64,000 nucleotides of DNA from Leifsonia poae (GCF_027921845.1 NZ_BSEN01000015.1:506636-570635); one strand, 5' to 3'; shown: positions 25,184 to 34,777, counted from the stretch's first letter. The notes: generated from the letters alone by a model not told the origin. Numbers and translations: made by a program.

Positions 25184-26761
25184 ATGACCCGTTCCTCGCC
25201 CGCGTCCCGGCTGCGGCGCCCTCGCGCCACCGTCATCAGCGCAGCTCTCGCCGTCGGCATCGCGTCGGCCATCGGGCTGGGGATCGCCGGCTGCGGGGCC
25301 CTCGGCGGCGGCACGATCGACACGGCGGGGAAGGTGCGGTTCGACAGGGCCCTCCCCATCCCACCCCTGGCGAAGCCGACGATCGATGCCACGGGATCGA
25401 AGGTGTTCGACCTCGAGGCGCGTGCCGGCACGACCGCGTTCCGGCCGGGGGTCGAGACCACGACCTGGGGCTTCGACGACGCCTACCTCGGACCGACGAT
25501 CGTCGCCGAGCGCGGGGACGACGTGCGGATGCGCGTGACCAACCGGCTCACCGAGGAGACGACGGTGCATTGGCACGGCATGCACCTGCCCGCCCGCATG
25601 GACGGAGGGCCGCACCAGCTGGTCTCGCCGGGGGAGGTCTGGGAGCCGCACTGGCGCATCGACCAGCCGGCGGCCACCCTCTGGTACCACCCGCACCTGC
25701 ATGGCGAGACCGAGAAGCAGGTGCAGCTCGGCATGGCCGGGATGGTCATCCTGAAGGATCGTGCGGAGGAGGCGCTGAACCTCCCGCGCAGCTACGGCGT
25801 CGACGACATCCCCGTCATCGTGCAAGACAAGCGGTTCGATGCGCAGGGCCAGTTCACCGACGCGGTGGGCGGATTCATCGGCTCCATCGGCGACACCCTG
25901 GTGGTGAACGGCGCGATCGGCCCGTACCTGGACGTGACGTCGGAGACGGTGCGGCTGCGCCTCCTGAACGCCTCCCCGGCCCGCACCTACGACTTCGGCT
26001 TCGACGACGCCCGTTCCTTCTCGCTCATCGCGACCGATGGCGGACTCCTGCCTGCGCCGGTGCCGCTCACGCACATCCGGCTCTCGCCCGGCGAGCGCGC
26101 CGAGGTTCTCGTGCACGTCGTGGCGGGCGAGCGCACGACATTGCGTTCCGTTCCTCCCGACCTCGGGGTGGACCGCATCAACGCCGGGATGAACGCGGGC
26201 AACGACACGCTCGACGTTCTGCAGCTGCGGGCCGCCGCCGTGCTCACGCCGAGCGCGCCGATCCCCGACCAGCTCGTGGCCCTCGCGCGCTGGCGTGCGG
26301 CCGATGCGGATGTGACGCGCGAGTTCCTGCTCGACGGACACGAGATCAACGGACGCCAGATGGAATCAGGGCGCATCGACGAGACCGTCGAGCTCGGCGC
26401 GCTGGAGCAGTGGGTCGTCACCAACACGATGGATGCTCCGCACAGCTTCCACGTGCACGACGTGCAGTTCCAGATCGGGACGATCGCGGGAAAGACGCCC
26501 CCTCCGGAGCTCGCCGGGTGGAAGGACACGATCTACCTGCCGCCGCAGACCGAGTTCCGGCTGCTGATGCGGTTCACGGACTACGCCGACCGGAACGCGC
26601 CGTACATGTACCACTGCCACCTGCTGACGCACGAAGACCACGGGATGATGGGCCAGTTCGTGGTCGTCCAGCCCGGTCAGCATGCCGGCACCGTGCCGGA
26701 AGACACCACCGCAGCCGGGTCCGGCAGCGGTCCACGACAGGAGATGACCCATGACCACTGA
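25184..26761 (+). CDS. Multicopper oxidase, exported lipoprotein-type
   Basis: This 525-residue CueO/bilirubin-oxidase-like enzyme has all four copper-binding blocks: HWHGMHLP, WYHPHLHGETEKQ, HSFHVHDVQF and YHCHLLTHEDHGMMGQF, the last supplying the type-1 Cys, His and Met. The N-terminus is arginine-rich with a hydrophobic segment and a lipobox-like GIAGC, so it is exported and probably lipid-anchored. Likely roles are oxidation of Cu(I) or phenolic/bilirubin-like substrates coupled to reduction of oxygen to water. The start at 25184 has GGCTGGAGG upstream. Its 3' end overlaps the kinase gene by 11 nt. Confidence 0.92.
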   Translation: MTRSSPASRLRRPRATVISAALAVGIASAIGLGIAGCGALGGGTIDTAGKVRFDRALPIPPLAKPTIDATGSKVFDLEARAGTTAFRPGVETTTWGFDDAYLGPTIVAERGDDVRMRVTNRLTEETTVHWHGMHLPARMDGGPHQLVSPGEVWEPHWRIDQPAATLWYHPHLHGETEKQVQLGMAGMVILKDRAEEALNLPRSYGVDDIPVIVQDKRFDAQGQFTDAVGGFIGSIGDTLVVNGAIGPYLDVTSETVRLRLLNASPARTYDFGFDDARSFSLIATDGGLLPAPVPLTHIRLSPGERAEVLVHVVAGERTTLRSVPPDLGVDRINAGMNAGNDTLDVLQLRAAAVLTPSAPIPDQLVALARWRAADADVTREFLLDGHEINGRQMESGRIDETVELGALEQWVVTNTMDAPHSFHVHDVQFQIGTIAGKTPPPELAGWKDTIYLPPQTEFRLLMRFTDYADRNAPYMYHCHLLTHEDHGMMGQFVVVQPGQHAGTVPEDTTAAGSGSGPRQEMTHDH

Positions 26762-28139
26762 AACCTCTGCCACGCTGGACGATGTGACGAGCATCCGCCA
26801 GCAATCGAGCACCCGAGGCGTCGGCTACGGCTCCCTGTGGCGCGGTGTGCCGCGAGAGCTCGGCTTCCTGCTGCTGACGATGCCGATCGCGATCATCGGG
26901 CTCGCCGTCCTGCAGTCGCTGTTCTGGACCGGCGTCGGGACGATCGTGATCTACGTCGGGCTCTTCGTGCTCATCGGGGCGTTCTACACGGCGCGCGGCT
27001 TCGGGACGCTCGAACTCGTCCGGCTGCGCTGGGCCGGCCGGGACGAGATCGCGCGACCCCAGTGGGAGCCGGCCGACAAGCCGCGCACGTTCTTGCGCTC
27101 CGCGTTCGGACCGTTCGTCAACGGGCACTACTGGCTGTATCTGCTCCACACGATGGTCGTGAACCCGATCGTCAGCATCGTGTCGTGGTCGATCACGATC
27201 GCGTGGACGGCCACGGCGCTCGGTGGGCTCACCGGCTGGATCTGGGACCGCTTCCTCCCGAACGACGGTCAGACGTTCTTCCTCTCGAGGGTGATCGTCG
27301 ACTGGGCCACCGGCACGCGATCGACCTTCGACCCGGTGGTCGGCGACCAGATCCTCTACATCGTCCTCGGCGCGCTGTTCGCCGTGACGCTCCCGTTCGT
27401 CACCCGGGGGTTGACGGTGATGCACAACGGGGTGGCGCTCGGGATGCTCGGGGCGTGGCGCTCCGAGGCCCTGCAGCGCGAGGTCGCCGATCTGTCGGCA
27501 TCGCGCGGTGCGGCGGTCGTGGCGGAGGACCAGTCGCTGCGGCGGCTGGAGCGCGACCTGCACGACGGGCCGCAGCAGCGGCTCATCCGGCTGCAGATGG
27601 ACATCGCCACTGCCGAGCGCAAGCTCGATGCCGACCCGGAGGGCGCCAGGGCGATTCTCGCCGAGGCCGGCCAGCAGGCGCGCGACACGCTGGAGGAGCT
27701 GCGCGCACTGTCGCGCGGGTTCGCGCCGCCCATCCTGCAAGACCGCGGACTCGTGTCCGCGCTCGAGAGCCTCACGGCGCGCAGCACGGTGCCGATCCAG
27801 CTCGAGACGGAGATCGCCCCGGGCGCCCGGTTCGCGCCAGAGGTCGAGCGCAGCGCGTACTACGTCGCCGCCGAGCTCGCCGCGAACCTCGCCAAGCACT
27901 CCGGAGCGACCGCGGGCCGGCTCTTCGTCGACACGCGCACCGACGCCCAGACCGGCGCAGTGTGGCTGGACATCTGGCTCACCGACAACGGCAACGGGGG
28001 AGCGTCCCTCGTCGACGGGCATGGACTGCGGGGCCTGGACGAGCGGGTGCGCGGACTGCGCGGCGAACTGGTGATCGACAGCCCGGTCGGCGGTCCGACC
28101 CGCATCGGCGCCCGCATCCCGGTCGCTGCGCCGCAGTAG
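26751..28139 (+). CDS. Sensor histidine kinase with N-terminal membrane sensor domain
   Basis: This 462-residue kinase has an N-terminal region of about 220 residues with four or more hydrophobic helices, resembling the actinobacterial 'putative sensor' domain (PF13796-like). A linker helix follows, then the HisKA_3 motif LERDLHDGPQQRLIRLQ with the phospho-accepting His, and an HATPase domain (NLAKHSGA, LTDNGNGGA, GHGLRGLDERVRGL). It overlaps the multicopper oxidase gene and is followed by its response regulator 55 bp on, so it may sense copper or envelope stress and control the oxidase; this is inference from linkage only. Confidence 0.9.
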   Translation: MTTETSATLDDVTSIRQQSSTRGVGYGSLWRGVPRELGFLLLTMPIAIIGLAVLQSLFWTGVGTIVIYVGLFVLIGAFYTARGFGTLELVRLRWAGRDEIARPQWEPADKPRTFLRSAFGPFVNGHYWLYLLHTMVVNPIVSIVSWSITIAWTATALGGLTGWIWDRFLPNDGQTFFLSRVIVDWATGTRSTFDPVVGDQILYIVLGALFAVTLPFVTRGLTVMHNGVALGMLGAWRSEALQREVADLSASRGAAVVAEDQSLRRLERDLHDGPQQRLIRLQMDIATAERKLDADPEGARAILAEAGQQARDTLEELRALSRGFAPPILQDRGLVSALESLTARSTVPIQLETEIAPGARFAPEVERSAYYVAAELAANLAKHSGATAGRLFVDTRTDAQTGAVWLDIWLTDNGNGGASLVDGHGLRGLDERVRGLRGELVIDSPVGGPTRIGARIPVAAPQ

Positions 28140-28182
28140 CGCGGCCCCGAGGCTGGGCGCCCCCCGGGGCTGAGCGCCGCCC

Positions 28183-28188
28183 TAGGCT
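28183..28188 (+). promoter_or_regulatory. Predicted -10 TAGGCT of response regulator at 28195
   Basis: TAGGCT lies six nt (GGAGGG) before the ATG. The regulator may thus be expressed on its own as well as from the upstream operon. Confidence 0.4.
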
Positions 28189-28194
28189 GGAGGG

Positions 28195-28857
28195 ATGACC
28201 CCGAGTGATCCCTCCCGCCTCCGCATCGTCGTCGCCGACGACTCCGTGCTCCTGCGCGAGGGTCTCATCCGGTTGTTCGACGAGGCCGGCTTCGAGACCG
28301 TCGGCGCGTACGGCGACGGCGACAGCCTGCTGGCCGAGGTCGGCTCCCTGCATCCGGATGTCGCGGTGCTGGACGTGCGGATGCCGCCCACCTTCCGCGA
28401 CGAGGGGGTGCGGGCGGCCATCCGGTTGCGGGCCGAGCACCCGGCCACCGCTGTGCTCCTGCTGAGCCAGTACGTCGAGGGCACCTACGCGCAAGAGCTG
28501 CTGTCGGCGGGCGAAGGCGGAACGGGCTACCTGCTGAAAGACCGGATCGCGTCGCTCGACGAGCTGCGGGATGCGATCACGCGCGTCGCCGACGGGGGAA
28601 CGGTGCTCGATCCGCAGGTCGTTCGCGAGCTCCTGGTACGCCGCACCGACCCGATCGATGCGCTCACACCGCGCGAATCCGAGGTGCTGCAACTGATGGC
28701 CGAGGGCCGCACCAACGCCGGGATCGCGCAACGGCTCGTGATCGGCGTCGGGGCCGTGGAGAAGAATGTGACGGCGATCTTCCAGAAGCTGGGGCTGGAG
28801 GATTCGGGCGACGACCACCGCCGGGTGCTCGCAGTGCTGGCCTACCTCCAGCGCTGA
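28195..28857 (+). CDS. LuxR/NarL-family response regulator
   Basis: This 220-residue regulator has a receiver domain (VVADDSVLLREGL; phospho-acceptor Asp in VAVLDVRMPP at about residue 60; conserved Lys in GYLLKDRIA) and a C-terminal helix-turn-helix (LTPRESEVLQLMAEGRTNAG). It is the partner of the kinase just upstream. The recognition helix region (IGVGAVEKNVTAIFQKLGL) is complete. The probable target set includes the multicopper oxidase operon, by position only. Confidence 0.92.
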   Translation: MTPSDPSRLRIVVADDSVLLREGLIRLFDEAGFETVGAYGDGDSLLAEVGSLHPDVAVLDVRMPPTFRDEGVRAAIRLRAEHPATAVLLLSQYVEGTYAQELLSAGEGGTGYLLKDRIASLDELRDAITRVADGGTVLDPQVVRELLVRRTDPIDALTPRESEVLQLMAEGRTNAGIAQRLVIGVGAVEKNVTAIFQKLGLEDSGDDHRRVLAVLAYLQR

Positions 28858-28909
28858 CCCTCGTTCGGGGCACGCGAGCGCAAGGGCAGACATCTCGCCG
28901 GTTCGGGGT

Positions 28910-28915
28910 TAGGCT
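28910..28915 (+). promoter_or_regulatory. Predicted -10 TAGGCT of the first GH25 gene
   Basis: TAGGCT lies 41 nt before the ATG at 28957, leaving a leader of about 35 nt. Confidence 0.35.
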
Positions 28916-28956
28916 GCGGGCACCGCCCACCGACCACCGACCCGCGAAGGGCGCCC

Positions 28957-31494
28957 ATGTCTGTTCTGCTGCGCACGCTCACGACGATGACCGTCACTGC
29001 CGCGCTTGTCGCGACCGGCGCACTGGCCGCGACGGCCGATACTCCGACCGTCCCCGCCGGCACCGACGCGCAACCGACTCTGGCGCAGATGAACGCTGCT
29101 GGGGATCACACGATGGGTTCGACCGTGCCGGGGGACGACCCGGCGTCGACCGCCCCGCGAGCCTTCTCCGGCGCGGCCGTGCAGCCGCTCGCGGCCACGC
29201 AGCCGCCCGGGGTCCAGGGGCTCGACGTGAGCGGGTGGCAGAAGCTCGCGATGGCCGACTGGACGCGGGTCTGGGCCAACGGCGGCCGCTTCGCGTACGT
29301 GAAGGCCACGGAGAGCACGGACTTCACGAGCAGCCAGTTCACCGAGCAGTACAACGACTCGTATCGCGCGGGCCTGGTGCGGGGCGCGTACCACTTCGCG
29401 ACGCCGAACACGTCGTCCGGCGCCGCGCAGGCGAACTTCTTCGTCGCCCACGGCGGCGGCTGGGTCAACGACGGCCGCACGCTGCCGCCGCTGCTCGACA
29501 TCGAGTACAACCCGTACGGTGCGACGTGCTACGGCAAGACCGCCGCTCAGATGGTCGCGTGGATCCGGGACTTCTCGAACACGGTCCGAGCCCGCACCGG
29601 CCGGCTCCCCGCGATCTACTCGACCACCGACTGGTGGACGCGATGCACGGGCAACAACGGCGGCTTCGGCGGAAACCCGCTCGTCATCGCCCGCTATCCG
29701 AACAACATCGCATCCGGTGCGGGCACACTGCCCGCCGGCTGGAGCCGCTACACCATGTGGCAGTACGCCAACCACGGAGTCTTCCCGGGAGACCAGGACG
29801 TCTTCAACGGGACCGTCGCGCAGCTGCTCGCCCTTACCAGGAGCGGTTCGACCGCGATCGCCCTGGATTCCCCGATCGTCGGCGTCGGCGACTTCAACGG
29901 CGATCGCAAGCCCGACCTCATCGCGCGCCGCGGTGATGGGAGCCTCTGGTTCTACGCGGGGACGGGCACGGTCACGTCGACGAGTGGCGGCTACGCTCCC
30001 GGGCGCCAGATCGGCACGGGATGGAACGTCTACGACGCCATCATCGGTGTCGGGGACTACAACGGCGACCGACGGGCCGATCTGCTCGGCCGGCGTCCGG
30101 ACGGTTCGCTCTGGTTCTACCCGGGCACGGGCACAGTCGGATCGGGTTCCCCCGGCTACGGGGCGGGCGTGCGCATCGATGCGGGCTGGGGCGCGTTCAC
30201 GCAGATCACCGCACCCGGCGACTTCAACGCCGACGGACGGGCCGACCTGCTCGCCCGCAAGTCCGACGGCACCCTGTGGTTCTTCGCCGGTACCGGGATC
30301 GCCGACACCTCCCACTCCGGACATGCCGCCCCGGTGCAGATCGGCACCGGCTGGCAGGTCTACTCCCAGCTGCTGGGCATCGGCGACCAGAACAGGGACG
30401 GGAAGCCGGATCTTGCGGGCTTCCGCAGCGACGGCTCGCTGTACCTGTACGCGGGGGGACGCGGCGGCGCGGGTACCCCGTGGTACGGGACGGCCCAGAA
30501 GATGCCGGTATCCGGACTCAGCCGTTCGGACACGCTCAGCGCGCCTGGCGACTTCAACGGCGACGGGATCACCGATCTGCTGGCCCGCGGATTCGACGGG
30601 GCCCTGCGCCTCATCCCCGGATACCCCGTCGGCGCGAGCGGATACCAGGCGGCGGTCGCGGCCGGCACGGGATGGACGACCGACAGCGTGGCACTGGACG
30701 CGGGTGACTTCAATCTCGACGGCTGGAGCGATATCGTGACGAAGCGCACAGACGGGTCCCTCGTGCTGCATCCGGGCTCGGGGCCGGCGCGCTACGGCAC
30801 CGCGCTCCGGATCGGCACCGGCTGGAACGTCTACTCCACGCTCATCGCTCCGGGCGACCTCAACCACGACGGCAAGGTCGACCTGCTCGGAGTGCGCTCA
30901 TCGGGCACGCTCTGGTATTACGCGGGAACCGCGTCGTTCGGCGGGGGAGCGACCGGATACCGTCCGGCCGTGCAGCTGGGGCCGGGCTGGAACGCCTACA
31001 CCCGGATCGTCGCCGGGGACTTCAACGGCGACGGCCGACCCGATCTGGTCGGCGTCAGGTCGAACGGCACGCTCTGGTTCCACGCCGGTACCGCTCAGGC
31101 CGCGTCGGCCGCCCCGGTGTTCCGGGCCGGCGTGCAGGTGGGGACGGGATGGGCCGCGTTCAACACGCTCGTCAGCACAGGCGACCTCGACAGGGACGGC
31201 AAGCCGGATCTGGTCGGGCGGCGGGCGGACGGATCGCTCTGGTTCTATCACGGCACCGGCAGGATGGGCTCGTCCAGCGGATACTCCGCCGCCGTTCGGA
31301 TCGGCACCGGATGGAACGTCTACCGCTCGATCCTCGGCGCCCACGACGCCAACCGCGACGGCCGCACCGACCTGCTCGGCGTGCGTTCCAACGGCACCGT
31401 CTGGTTCTACGCGGGCACGGGAGGCACGGGCGTTCCGCGGTTCGGGTACGGCTCGTCTGTGCGCATCGGAGCCTCGTGGAACGTGTACCAGTGA
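28957..31494 (+). CDS. Secreted GH25 muramidase with ten FG-GAP/VCBS-like repeats (copy 1)
   Basis: This 845-residue exported protein has a signal peptide (about 1-27), a conserved MNAAGDHTMGSTV segment, and a GH25 lysozyme domain (about 85-300). Its catalytic acids are at D90 (GLDVSGW) and D181/E183 (LLDIEYNP). It should cleave the MurNAc-GlcNAc bond of peptidoglycan. From about residue 306 ten repeats of about 54 residues follow, each with a calcium-type DxNxDGxxD loop, LWFYAGTG and a closing GTGWNVY, the pattern of FG-GAP/VCBS-like beta-propeller blades. They may bind wall or surface polymer. A paralogue with the same repeat order lies downstream. Confidence 0.9.
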   Translation: MSVLLRTLTTMTVTAALVATGALAATADTPTVPAGTDAQPTLAQMNAAGDHTMGSTVPGDDPASTAPRAFSGAAVQPLAATQPPGVQGLDVSGWQKLAMADWTRVWANGGRFAYVKATESTDFTSSQFTEQYNDSYRAGLVRGAYHFATPNTSSGAAQANFFVAHGGGWVNDGRTLPPLLDIEYNPYGATCYGKTAAQMVAWIRDFSNTVRARTGRLPAIYSTTDWWTRCTGNNGGFGGNPLVIARYPNNIASGAGTLPAGWSRYTMWQYANHGVFPGDQDVFNGTVAQLLALTRSGSTAIALDSPIVGVGDFNGDRKPDLIARRGDGSLWFYAGTGTVTSTSGGYAPGRQIGTGWNVYDAIIGVGDYNGDRRADLLGRRPDGSLWFYPGTGTVGSGSPGYGAGVRIDAGWGAFTQITAPGDFNADGRADLLARKSDGTLWFFAGTGIADTSHSGHAAPVQIGTGWQVYSQLLGIGDQNRDGKPDLAGFRSDGSLYLYAGGRGGAGTPWYGTAQKMPVSGLSRSDTLSAPGDFNGDGITDLLARGFDGALRLIPGYPVGASGYQAAVAAGTGWTTDSVALDAGDFNLDGWSDIVTKRTDGSLVLHPGSGPARYGTALRIGTGWNVYSTLIAPGDLNHDGKVDLLGVRSSGTLWYYAGTASFGGGATGYRPAVQLGPGWNAYTRIVAGDFNGDGRPDLVGVRSNGTLWFHAGTAQAASAAPVFRAGVQVGTGWAAFNTLVSTGDLDRDGKPDLVGRRADGSLWFYHGTGRMGSSSGYSAAVRIGTGWNVYRSILGAHDANRDGRTDLLGVRSNGTVWFYAGTGGTGVPRFGYGSSVRIGASWNVYQ

Positions 31495-31565
31495 CCCTTG
31501 CCACTCGCGCGGGTGCGCGGGCAGACTGAGGAAACCACGCTCGCTGACGGAAAGCAGGTGCTCAG

Positions 31566-31778
31566 ATGGCCGGACTGGACGACATCACCAATAAGGCGAA
31601 GGAATTCCTCGACAGTGGTGCGGTGAAAGACGCGCTCTCGAGCGAACAGGCCGAAGGCGTGAGCGACAAGCTCCTCGACGGCGTCGCCGACGCGGCGAAG
31701 AAGGTCAGCGGCGGCAAGTTCGACGAGCAGATCGAGGGCGCCCGCGACGCCGCCGACAAGAAAGTCGGCAACGAATAG
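31566..31778 (+). CDS. Small MT0933-like antitoxin-family protein
   Basis: This 70-residue acidic, lysine-rich, helical protein (GLDDITNKAKEFLDSGAVKD, then repeated D-K-x-x-x-A-A-D-K-K patterns) resembles the MT0933/Rv0909 antitoxin family. No toxin gene is next to it, so it may act in another way, for example as an abundant stress protein. It is translated from AAAGCAGGTGCTCAG upstream and lies 71 bp after the muramidase gene with no terminator between. A strong terminator ends the unit 22 bp downstream. Confidence 0.72.
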   Translation: MAGLDDITNKAKEFLDSGAVKDALSSEQAEGVSDKLLDGVADAAKKVSGGKFDEQIEGARDAADKKVGNE

Positions 31779-31800
31779 CGGGCTTACACGTAATCCCGAA

Positions 31801-31832
31801 CGGCCGGTTTCCTCGTGGGACCGGCCGTTTTT
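31801..31832 (+). terminator. Rho-independent terminator
   Basis: CGGCCGGT (31801-31808) pairs with ACCGGCCG (31820-31827) and is followed by five T. It ends the first GH25 unit with the small antitoxin-like gene. Confidence 0.85.
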
Positions 31833-32043
31833 CTCTGCCTCGATGCGGGACCCCCCGAACGGGTAGGGTTCCTTGCTGAACGAATCCCGTTAAACTTCCA
31901 CCGAAGCCTTAAGCTTCGAACCATCGCTCCGACCGACCCCGAAGCGGTGGACCCGACCGACCATACTGCAATCCCGCTCGTCGACGGTGGACTCCGTTGC
32001 GTTCTTTCCCGAGGGATCCGTCCACAGCTGAGGAGCGCCTCCG

Positions 32044-34761
32044 ATGCCCACCGTTTCCCAATTCGCCACGACGGCAGCCGTTGCTGCGGCGCTGGTCGCA
32101 AGCTGCGTGCTCGCGTCACCGGCGAACGCCACGACGGCGACGCCTGAGCCGTCTCCCTCCGTGACGGCGAGCCGGCCGGATGCGGCGTCGCCGACGGCGA
32201 GCCCGGCACCCACCGCAGTCCCGGCGCCCACAACGACTCCGTCGCCGTCGGTCCCCGCGTCCCCGGCGCCGACAGCCGCTCCGGCTCCCGCGGTCGGAGA
32301 CGACCCGTCGCTGGCCACGATGAATGCCGCCCGCAACCATGCGATGGGGTCGACGATCCCGGTCGAGGCGTCCGAAGGGTCGGGCTCGAAGTTCCGTTCT
32401 CTCGCAGCCGCCCGCCCCGCCGGCGTGCAGGGCCTCGACGTGAGCGGCTGGCAGGTGCTGAACCTCGCCAATTGGCGCACGATCTACGCGAACGGCGGAC
32501 GCTTCGCCTACGTGAAGGCCACCGAGAGCACCGACTACCGGAGCAGCCAGTTCGCTGAGCAGTACAGCGACTCGTACACAGCCGGTCTCGCCCACGGCGC
32601 CTACCACTTCGCGACGCCGAACACGTCGTCGGGAGCCACCCAGGCGAACTTCTTCGTCAACAACGGCGGCGGCTGGACCAACGACGGTCGCACACTGCCG
32701 CCGCTGCTGGACATCGAGTACAACCCGTACGGCGCGACCTGCTACGGCCTGAGCGCGGCGCAGATGGTGTCGTGGATCCGGGACTTCTCGAACACGATCC
32801 TCGCCCGCACCGGCCGCCTCCCCGCGATCTACTCGACAACCGACTGGTGGACACGGTGCACCGGCAACACCTCGTCGTTCGGTGCCAACCCGCTCTTCAT
32901 CGCGCGGTACCCGAGCAACATCGCGTCCGGCGCGGGCACACTGCCCGCAGGATGGAGCCGGTACACGATGTGGCAGTACGCCGATGCCGGCGTGTTCCCG
33001 GGTGACCAGGACGTCTTCAACGGCACCGAGGCCCAGCTCGCGGCGTTCGCCAGGGGAACGAGCACGGGTGGAGGCGGAGCGACGCCGATTCCGCCCGCAC
33101 CGACACCGCTCACGGCTCCCGTGATCGGGACCGGGGATCTCAACGGCGACGGGAAACCGGACTTCATCGCGCGGCGTCCCGATGGCACCCTCTGGTTCTA
33201 CGCCGGCACCGGCACGGTGAGCTCGTCGGACAGCGGGTACGCCGCGGCCGTCCAGATCGGTGTCGGCTGGAACGCCTTCGACACCATCCTGGGCGTCGGC
33301 GACTTCACCGGCGACGGCAAGCCCGACCTGGTCGCCCGCAAGACCGACGGCACCCTCTGGCTGTACGCCTCGAACAACGCCGCGAAGAGCAAGCCCACTT
33401 TCGCATCCGGCCGACAGATCGGAACCGGCTGGAGCGTCTACACCGAGATCTCGGCCGCCGGCGACTTCGACGGCGACGGCAAGGCCGACCTGCTCGCCCG
33501 GCGTCCGGATGGCACGCTGTGGTTCTACGCAGGCACGGGTGTCGTCGGAGGGAACGCGCAGGGCTACGCTGCCGGCAAGAAGATCGGCACCGGCTGGAAC
33601 GTGTTCAAGCAGGTGTTGGGCGTCGGCGACCTCAACCGCGACGGAAAAGCGGACCTGATCGGCCTGATGCCGAACGGGAGCGCCTACTACTACGCGGGAA
33701 CGCGCCGCACCTCGGGCACGAACGCCTGGTATCTGCCTGCCCGCCCGGTGACGCTGTCCGGCGTGACGGGCACCTCGACGCTGGTGGCCCCCGGCGACCT
33801 CAACCGTGACGGTACGCCCGACCTGCTGGCTCGTTCCGCTGCCGGTGCGCTGACCTACCTCCCCGGGAGCGTGGTGAAGGATGAGGGCTATTCGGCCGCG
33901 AAGACGTCTGCGGGCGGTTGGAACGTGAACACGAACGAACTCGGCGTCGGTGACTTCAGCGGCGATGGCAAGGCGGATGTGCTGGCCACCCGGGCCGACG
34001 GCAGCCTGTGGCTCTACCCCGGGCTGGGCTCGATGACCTCGACCGGCGCCCTCTACGTGACCCCGAGCAGGATCGGCACCAGCTGGCAGGTCTACTCCAA
34101 GCTGGTCGCGCCCGGCGACTTCAACGGCGACGGCAAGCCCGACCTGCTGGGGATCCGTGCCGACGGCACCTTCTGGTTCTACGCCGGAACCGGCAAGGTC
34201 GCGGGCGCAGACACCGGCTACAAGCCCGGCGTGAAGGTCGGGCACGGGTGGGGTGTCTACGACACGGTGGTGGGCGTCGGCGACTTCAACGCTGACGGTC
34301 GTTCCGACCTGATCGCGCGGCGACCGGATGGCTCACTGTGGTTCTACGCGGGCACCGCTGTCGTCGACAGTACGCACGAGGGTTACAAGCCCGCGGTCAA
34401 GCTGGCCACGAACTGGCAGATCTTCGACACGATCCTGGGCGTCGGCGACGTCAACAGCGACGGGCGCCCCGACATCGTGGCGCGCCGCACCGACGGCACC
34501 CTGTCGTTCTTCGCCGGGACAGGCAAACCCAGCGCGACCAACTCCGGTTTCGCGCCCGAGGTGCAGATCGGCCGCGGCTGGAACACGTTCCAGACCCTCG
34601 TGGGCGGGCAGGACGCCAACGGCGACCGCATCAACGACATCATCGGCATCCGGGCCGACGGCTCCGCCCTGTTCTACGCGGGGACGGGCACGGCCGGAAG
34701 TACCACCGGTTCGTTCTCCTCGACGATGGCGATCGGCACCGGCTGGCAGATCTACGGATGA
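32044..34761 (+). CDS. Secreted GH25 muramidase with ten FG-GAP/VCBS-like repeats (copy 2)
   Basis: This 905-residue paralogue of the product at 28957 has a signal peptide (about 1-29) and a Pro/Ala/Thr/Ser-rich linker (31-83) absent in copy 1. A matching MNAARNHAMGSTIP segment and a GH25 domain follow, with D132 (GLDVSGW) and D223/E225 (LLDIEYNP) as catalytic acids. After a Gly/Pro linker near 345 come ten repeats, in the same order as copy 1: repeats 4 and 5 are the irregular ones in both proteins. The start at 32044 is preceded by GAGGAGCG. The strong terminator after the stop marks a single-gene unit. Confidence 0.9.
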   Translation: MPTVSQFATTAAVAAALVASCVLASPANATTATPEPSPSVTASRPDAASPTASPAPTAVPAPTTTPSPSVPASPAPTAAPAPAVGDDPSLATMNAARNHAMGSTIPVEASEGSGSKFRSLAAARPAGVQGLDVSGWQVLNLANWRTIYANGGRFAYVKATESTDYRSSQFAEQYSDSYTAGLAHGAYHFATPNTSSGATQANFFVNNGGGWTNDGRTLPPLLDIEYNPYGATCYGLSAAQMVSWIRDFSNTILARTGRLPAIYSTTDWWTRCTGNTSSFGANPLFIARYPSNIASGAGTLPAGWSRYTMWQYADAGVFPGDQDVFNGTEAQLAAFARGTSTGGGGATPIPPAPTPLTAPVIGTGDLNGDGKPDFIARRPDGTLWFYAGTGTVSSSDSGYAAAVQIGVGWNAFDTILGVGDFTGDGKPDLVARKTDGTLWLYASNNAAKSKPTFASGRQIGTGWSVYTEISAAGDFDGDGKADLLARRPDGTLWFYAGTGVVGGNAQGYAAGKKIGTGWNVFKQVLGVGDLNRDGKADLIGLMPNGSAYYYAGTRRTSGTNAWYLPARPVTLSGVTGTSTLVAPGDLNRDGTPDLLARSAAGALTYLPGSVVKDEGYSAAKTSAGGWNVNTNELGVGDFSGDGKADVLATRADGSLWLYPGLGSMTSTGALYVTPSRIGTSWQVYSKLVAPGDFNGDGKPDLLGIRADGTFWFYAGTGKVAGADTGYKPGVKVGHGWGVYDTVVGVGDFNADGRSDLIARRPDGSLWFYAGTAVVDSTHEGYKPAVKLATNWQIFDTILGVGDVNSDGRPDIVARRTDGTLSFFAGTGKPSATNSGFAPEVQIGRGWNTFQTLVGGQDANGDRINDIIGIRADGSALFYAGTGTAGSTTGSFSSTMAIGTGWQIYG

Positions 34762-34777
34762 TCCCGAGTTGAGAAGA

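Noticed and set aside
32116-34245. A 709-codon minus-strand frame
   Set aside because: It is the antisense shadow of the periodic repeats in the second muramidase, which explains its apparent regularity.
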